From JACVRW01 sp963739095 (GTDB lineage Bacteria; Actinomycetota; Thermoleophilia; Solirubrobacterales; Thermoleophilaceae): a stretch of 64,000 bases of DNA. Of this stretch, positions 58,396 through 64,000 are shown piece after piece. A model generated the notes under the pieces. That model was not told the origin of the DNA, ran no database searches, and saw only the letters and a program-made list of their open reading frames with translations. Made by a program: the position numbers and the translations under genes. The stretch's first letter is position 1; every line of letters begins with the position of its first letter. The stretch spans positions 434,001-498,000 of the forward strand of contig CAVTZF010000020.1 in assembly GCA_963739095.1 (NCBI GenBank), read 5' to 3'.

Positions 58396-61151
58396 CTACA
58401 CCAGTAGGTCGGCGTGGATGAGCATCCGGAAGGGGCGCTGCCAGCAGGCGCGCGCCATGTGTGCGGCGTTGTATCCCCAGGTCGTCCCGTGGAGCTCCTC
58501 CAGCGCCACGAGCCGCTCGTTGTCGGCGCGCGCGTGGGTGAGCGCGTCGAGCGCTTCCTGGCTTTCGACGAGGTGGCCCCAGGAGGCGCCGTTCCACGTC
58601 TTCGGCTCGTTGTCGGGCTCGAAGTGCGCCGGCTTCGCCTCGTCGAGGCCGAAGCGCGGCGCGCCGGCCTGCTCCTCGATGACGAAGAAGTAGCCCGGCG
58701 CATCGTCATCCGGACGGTTGCCGCGCACCTCGTCCGAGTCGAGCGTCGGAGAAGCCGAAGAAGACCGTGTCGGGGCCGAGCGATCCGAGGAAGTCCGGCT
58801 CGGTCTCGGTGCCCTCGACCGGCTCCACCTCGCTCGGTCTCCGTGCCGTCAATCGACTCCCTCTCGCCCTCGTTGACGTAGGCCGCTTGCTGGAGGAAGA
58901 AGTGGGCGGTGGGGTAGCGGCGGACGATGTCGCCGCGCACGACGACCACGGTCATCGTCGTGTCGTCCATGCCCATGTTCTCCGCGATCGTCTTGTCGTC
59001 GCCCCAGTCGTAAAGCGGGTCGATGTCCATGCGTCCGGTGTCGACGTAGTTCCAGAAGCGGCGGAAGAACGTCGCCCGCAGGTCCACCGGATAGCCGCGC
59101 CAGAGCAGCTCGCAGCCGAGCTCGTGGTTGGCGCCGACCATGAACGACCCGACGAACTCGGGATCGGTCTCGACCAGGCGAACGCGGTTGGGCTTCATGG
59201 CCTCGATGCCCGGGAGCACCCACCGGGCGCCGAGGCCCAGCAGGTCCCAGTAGAGCGAATCGTTGAAGACGGGCCCGACGGGAATGCTGCTCGGCAGACC
59301 CTCGGCGGGGAGCAGCCCTTCGAGCGCCTGCACGCGCAGCAGGACGCCGGCGCGCACCGAGCCCAGGGGATCGAGCGTCTCGCGCACCGTGCCCGCGATT
59401 CCGCTGACGTCGGCGCCCGTGAGCACGGGCGGGATCGGGTGGTCGTGCGGCACCGGGATGTTCTCGGGGCGATCCTCGAGCGGGTGTTCGAGGAGGCGCT
59501 CGAGCTCGGCGCGCAGCGCCGGGTCGCGCTTGACCGCGGTCGCATTCACCGAATCGAACAGCACCGGGTCGCTGAGCTGGGCCCCCGCCGGCGGCCCGAA
59601 CTGCGCGAACCGCAGCGCGGTCTCCTTGTCGGGATCGCCGGTGGCCGCCACGTTGATGCGCGTGTGGTCGGCGCCGAGGCGGGCGGAGGTGGAGCCGGTC
59701 CGCGCCGCCCAGTCGCGCGCGAGCGGAGTGCCCGCCCGGGTCTGGCGCATGTAGGCGGCCGAGACGAGCCCGCCCGGGACGTCGCTGGAGGCGAGCTGCG
59801 CGCGGACGCTGGTGTCGCCGTCGCTGAGGAAGGCGTGCATGCTGCCCGTGAGCTGAAGCAGGTCCTCGTCCTCGAGCGCCACGGCGCGGGCGGTCCAGCT
59901 GCGCCCGATCTCGGCCGCGAGCCGGCCGCGGTTGAGGGCGGCGATGGTGGGCTTCAGGTCGCCGGCCTGCTCCCAGGCCGCCGCCACCAGCTCCTCCTGT
60001 GCGGCCCGCACCGCCCGCGCCCCGAGGCCTGCGGCCGCACGGTGGACCGGGTCCTCGTTCAGCTCGGGCACCCAGTCCGTCTTCGGCGGGTCCGTCTCCT
60101 CCGCCGGCCAGGCGCCGTACTGCGGCGGGGCGACCACCGGATCGTCGATGGTCGGGTCGTAGTCGCGTGCCCCAGGCTTGATGAGCTTGCGGATGTCCTC
60201 CTGGAAGTCCTTCTTGTGGGTCTTGTTCCAGGCGCGCGGCTCCGCCTCGAGCGTGCGGAGGGCGCCCGCCATGTCGAGGAACACCGGCTTCGCGGCGGCC
60301 CTGACGAGGCCGGGATCGGTGACGTCCATCGGGTACAGGCCCATCTCGGCGGCGTCGCCGTCGGGTTTCAGGCGCCGGCAGAGCGCCTCGAAGTCGCCCG
60401 CCGCCCCGGTGGTGAAGCGCCAGTGGTGGTACACGGGCAGCTCGATCGTGTCGCCGAGCGCCGCGTGGTCCCAGGCCGGGAGCAGCTCGTCGCCATCCGG
60501 CTGCGGCCGGCCGAGGCCGCGAGCGACGCCGCTGTCGAAGGCGGGCACGAGGCAGGTGAGCCATGCGCTGTCCGGGAGGAGCCGCCGCGGGCAGAGCAGT
60601 CGCGCGTAGACCTCGCCGGTACGGCCCGTGACCGCGCCCTCGATCGCCGCGGACTCGACGAGCGAGTGCACGTGCGCCCAGGCCCACGACTCGGCGAGGT
60701 CGGGCAGCTCGCCGGCGGGGACGGCCGGCGACTCGATCCGGAGAACGGGCAGCGAAGTCCTCGACCTGGTCTCGATGCGCACGCCCTCCTGCTCGCGGAC
60801 GGCGACCAGGACGAGCCAGGGGCGCAGCTTGCCCTGGTCGTCCTCGGCCCGGGCCGGCGTGAACATCCACGGCAGGTCGGGCGCGGCGAGCTCGACCAGG
60901 GGGAAGTAGTTCGGCTCCACGTCGGTGCTGTCGGGACGCGGCTCCGAGCGCAGCACCTGGGCTGCGGAAAGCCCGGCGACGGCCTCCGGGCCTCGCATCG
61001 AGAGCGTCTTGGGGATGTGCCGGCGCTCGAGGTCGACATATGCGTTGAGCGCGCCGCCGCGCGGCAGCCCGCCGTTGAGGGGGTCGGCGTTCTCGAGCGC
61101 CTGGGCGAGGCCGCGGCGGAGCCACGGCAGGAAGGTGATCTCGTCGCTCAT
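58396..61151 (-). CDS. Unrecognised large-operon protein, about 920 residues (frame changes near the end)
   Basis: I do not recognise a family. It starts MSDEITFLPWLRRGLAQALENADPLNGGLPRGGALNAYVDLERRHIP; the F-L-P-W-L-R-R-G-L start is striking. Other parts are NYFPLVELAAPDLPWMFTPARAEDDQGKLRPWLVLVAV, ELPVYHHWRFTTGAAGDFEALCRRLKP and MGMDDTTMTVVVVRGDIVRRYPTAHFFLQQAAYVNEG. The C-terminal part GYFFVIEEQAGAPRFGLDEAKPAHFEPDNEPKTWNGASWGHL then continues in another frame to the stop at 58396. At least two indels lie between 58730 and 58860. The ATG overlaps the stop of the DUF6603-like gene (ATGA), and 3 bp separate its stop from the giant gene. No signal peptide seen. Confidence 0.62.
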
Positions 61152-64000
61152 GCGGTCTCCAGGACGGCTTGGGTGGGGGCGAGGCGTTGTGTGGCGCGTG
61201 CGGTGGGGTCGGCGGCGGTGGTCGTGTGCAGGCTGTCGAGCGCGTCTCGGTAGGTGCCGGCGGTGGCGATGGCGGCGCCGGTGACGGCGTCGGCGATGGT
61301 CCAGCTGGGCGGCTCGATCGTGAAGCGGGTGGATGTCGCGCTGCGGCCGGGCAGGCCGCGGCGTGCGGTGTCGAGCGCGAGTGTGGCGGTGACGAGGTCG
61401 AGTGGGGCGGCGAGCTTTCCGAGCGGCTGGTCGCGGGTCTTGTCCTCGTCGAGGATCTTGACCTCGTAGTCGGGGGTGACGCGTGCGGTTGTGGGCGTCG
61501 GGGCTGGTGCTGACGCCCTCGCTGCCGAAGCGCAGGCCGCCGGTCATCTCCTCGTAGGAGGGAGCGGCGAGCTTCTCGGCGTTCGTCCTGTAGTCGTCGT
61601 ATTGGGCGGGCGCGAACCAGTCGAGCACCGGTTCGTGGTCGGCCAGCTCGCCGCCGAGGCCCGGCGGCGGTGATCGTCGAGCAGGCTGTCGCCGTCGATT
61701 CGCGTAGATGCCGTAGCGGTCGAGCTGGCGCTCGAGCGGCGCGACCGTCTGCACGACCTCGAGCTCGGCGTCGGGGCGGACCCAGACCTGGCCGTCGGCG
61801 GGCGGCTCGTCTGCTGTGAGCAGCACGGCGCCGGTGTCGGCGCCGCGTGGGGCTGGTGCCGCGCCAGGCGGCGGGGTCGCGCAGCGCGGCCTCGACCTCC
61901 GCGAGCAGGTCGACCGGCGGCTGCGCCTCGACGCCCGCCGTGCCGCCGATCTCGATCTCGATCGAGGCGTTCAGCCCGAAGAAGTCGAAGCTCGCGCTGC
62001 CGGTCGCGTACCACGGCTCGGGGCCCTCGAGCCGCGCGCTGAGATCGACGGCCAACAGCTCCTTGTCGCCCGAGCCCGCGGTGATCGCGACGCCGGCGTG
62101 GATGCCGGCCGAGAACGAGAACGGCGAGAACACGAGCAGCACGTCGAAGCCGACCGAGCCGCGCGCCGTGTAGGTGACGCCGAGGAACTTGTCGCTCAGC
62201 TCGAGCGTGGCCTCGGAGCCGAACTGCAACGTGTTCGAGGTGATCGCGAAATAGGCCTCGAGCGCGAACCAGGCGTTCTCGGAGAGCTCCAGCTCGACCC
62301 GCATGCGGTCCAGCTCGGTGACCGCCGCGGGCAGCTCCGCCGGCGGCTGGAAGTCGGGGTGATAGCCCCCCACCGACAGCAGGAAGTAGGGGTGCTCGCC
62401 GAAGCTCGCGTACATCGCCATGCCGCCCGACAGCTGCAGCGTCTTCGAGCAGCGACGAGTCGTGCAGCGCCGCCACCACCATCACCGTGCCCTCGGAGAG
62501 ATCGATCGTGCCGATCACGTCCATGTGCAGCTCGAGCAGCGCGTCGGTCTCCTCCGGCAGCTCGATCGAGACGCTGCCCATCACGGCGAAATCGAGCTCC
62601 GGGAACGACAGCACCACCCCGACGTCGGCGGTCACCAGCGTCTTCGGCGTGCCCCACGTGATCCGGCCCGCCACGCCGAACACCAGGCTGCCCTCGGCCA
62701 GCGGGAACCAGGAGTCGAGCTGCGACACGATCAGCTCGACGTCCTCGAGCGGGCTCCTCCGGGAACAGGATCGCGTCGACCGCCCCGCTCGACAGCCCGC
62801 CCGCCAGCGCCTCCACGTCCATCGTGCGGTTCAGGCACACGATCCCGCCCACGCCCGAGAGGAAGAAGCCGAAGCCGAGCGGAACCGACGGGAACGTCAG
62901 CGACAGGCTGCAGAACAGCGCCCACCCGTCCGGATCGCCCGGCAGCTGCGTGTCGACGACCACGACCGCCGCCAGGCCCACCGCCACGAACTCGAGCGCC
63001 GCCCCGCCCGCATATCGGCCGGCTTCGTGGTCGAACGAGGCGTAGCCGGCCCCGCTGGCACCCTCCAGCTCGAGGGAGAAGCCGAGCGCGTCAGGAGGCT
63101 TGAAGCCCGCGACGAGCCCGAGATCCCCGACCACCCCGTCCCCTTGGCCGGGGACGAGATCGAGGGCGAGGCCGGCGTTCTCCACGACGACATCGAGCGG
63201 CCCGATCAGCGCCGACGCGCTGATCCCCAGGAGCAGCGAGGCGCCATCCGGGTTGGCCTCCAGGGCCACGTGGGCCGCCTCGAGCGTGATCGGGCCGAGC
63301 GTCTTCTCTATCGGGATCGTCGCTGCGAGGCCCACCGAGCCACCCAGCGAGATGCCGCTGCGGGACGACCAGCGCAGGTCCAGGTCGAGGTCGGCCTCGA
63401 GCGGATCGGCGACGATCGCCCGCACGAACGGGTCCGCCTCGCCCGGGTCGATCGTGAACGCGATTCCGCCGCGGTCGCCGCTCGGGAGCGTGCGCGCCTC
63501 GAGGATCAGGTCGGGGTCAGCACCGCCCTCGAACACGATCCCGACGTGCACCCCGTTCAGCTCGAGCCGCACGCCGCTGTCGCGCGCGCCCAGCAGCATC
63601 CAGGGCTCGGTTGGCCGGCCCTCCACCGCAAGCTCGACCCGCTCGCCGCTCGGGACCGCCTCGAACGTCAGCTCGCCGGGCCGCAGGCGGGCGCCCACCG
63701 CCCCGGTCGCGTCGAGCGAGCCGCCCACGATCAGCGTCCACGTTGGCGTGAGCGGGATGCTTTGGGTCGACTCGCCCCAGGTCAGGTTCGCGATGTAGAG
63801 CCCGTTGATCTCCCGGCTGGGCGAGGGCGGCACCGGAGCCAGCAGCACGCCCTGCTCGGCGAGCCCGCCGTTCACCCGGCCGCGCAGAATCGGCAGGGCC
63901 AGCTCGCGCACGTCCTCGGGCGGTGCATCGCCGTCGAAGAACCCGTCCACGAGGGTCTCGCGGAGCGAGAGGCGCTCGGCGCGCACGGCGGCCCGCAGAG
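61148..64000 (-). CDS. DUF6603-like giant protein, C-terminal part (partial, several frame changes)
   Basis: The gene enters from the right edge and ends at 61148, overlapping the next ATG. More than 900 residues are visible across frames. The sequence is almost all amphipathic beta-strand: GLAALSVSL-like repeats such as ASALIGPLDVVVENAGLALDLVPG, SGAGYASFDHEAGRYAGGAALEFVAVGLAAVVVV, and the family landmarks FSLSLTFPSVPLGFGFFLSGVGGIVCLNRTMDVEALAGGLSSGAVDAILFPEE, VAGRITWGTPKTLVTADVGVV, FLLSVGGYHPDFQPPAELPAAV and AYFAITSNTLQFGSEATLEL. These fit what I know of DUF6603 proteins, long beta-rich proteins of unknown function. At least six single-base shifts (for example near 62745, 62440, 61850, 61680 and 61500) interrupt it. 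Confidence 0.7.

Noticed and set aside
50962..64000. Prophage or phage-tail region
   Set aside because: No capsid, terminase, portal, integrase or baseplate-like motif was recognised; the M23 domain alone is not enough, and the DUF6603 protein is not a phage family.

Overview
The window is GC-rich (roughly 70%), gene-dense bacterial DNA. No rRNA, tRNA, CRISPR array or prophage was recognised. The gene content fits an uncultured-type soil actinobacterium, possibly class Thermoleophilia (Solirubrobacterales or Gaiellales relatives). The grounds are many NarL-type regulators, a CHASE3-HAMP-GAF histidine kinase, a secreted-repeat lipoprotein, an MSMEG_3727-type PQQ-associated protein and red-type Rubisco. 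This placement is inference; other high-GC soil phyla are not excluded.

Region 1 (1-2 kb) holds the end of a probable cysteine dioxygenase gene, a broken metallo-beta-lactamase-fold gene, an O-methyltransferase and a small membrane protein.

Region 2 (2-36 kb) is a one-carbon and CO2-fixation island. A leftward set carries fae, mtdB, a DUF1464 gene and a glutamine-synthetase-like gene. A divergent rightward set carries fhcB-fhcA-fhcD-fhcC and a RimK-like ATP-grasp gene. Next come a HisA-like gene, mfnF, mfnE and a proline dehydrogenase. A leftward cbbL-cbbS-cbbX-prk operon encodes red-type form I Rubisco, its activase and phosphoribulokinase. A leftward cofactor operon (citG-like, ATP-grasp, mch, DUF447, mptG, mfnB) follows. 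A rightward set holds an SDR, a pterin-carbinolamine dehydratase, a dihydropteroate-synthase-like gene, an MSMEG_3727-type gene and a PQQ methanol dehydrogenase with the lanthanide-type second aspartate. Metal-handling genes (MntP-like, ChrB, P-type ATPase) separate this from a complete pqqABCDE operon, whose pqqA is only 24 codons. Read together: methanol is oxidised by a PQQ enzyme, formaldehyde goes to formate through the tetrahydromethanopterin/methanofuran route, and CO2 can be fixed by the Calvin cycle. Formate dehydrogenase, the MDH cytochrome and most other Calvin genes are not in the window.

Region 3 (36-51 kb) is mixed: an R2-like diiron protein, a methyltransferase, a GlcG/HbpS protein, a lipoprotein, a PDZ-less HtrA-like protease, an IS630 remnant, a slipin, a zinc-less-looking alcohol dehydrogenase/quinone reductase, a two-component cluster and a FUSC transporter. 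A 29-bp motif recurs four times in intergenic DNA here.

Region 4 (51-64 kb) is one leftward, tightly coupled operon of five genes: a DUF6603-like giant (running off the right edge), two very large unrecognised proteins (about 920 and 1,630 residues), a roughly 560-residue unrecognised protein and an M23-type peptidase-like protein. Its function is unknown, and it is the strongest candidate here for an undescribed system.

Many otherwise well-conserved genes carry single-base frame changes (fae, the DHPS-like gene, methanol dehydrogenase, pqqE, the R2-like gene, FUSC and all four large region 4 genes). I read most of these as indel errors of an unpolished assembly rather than real pseudogenes, but this cannot be proven from the sequence alone.
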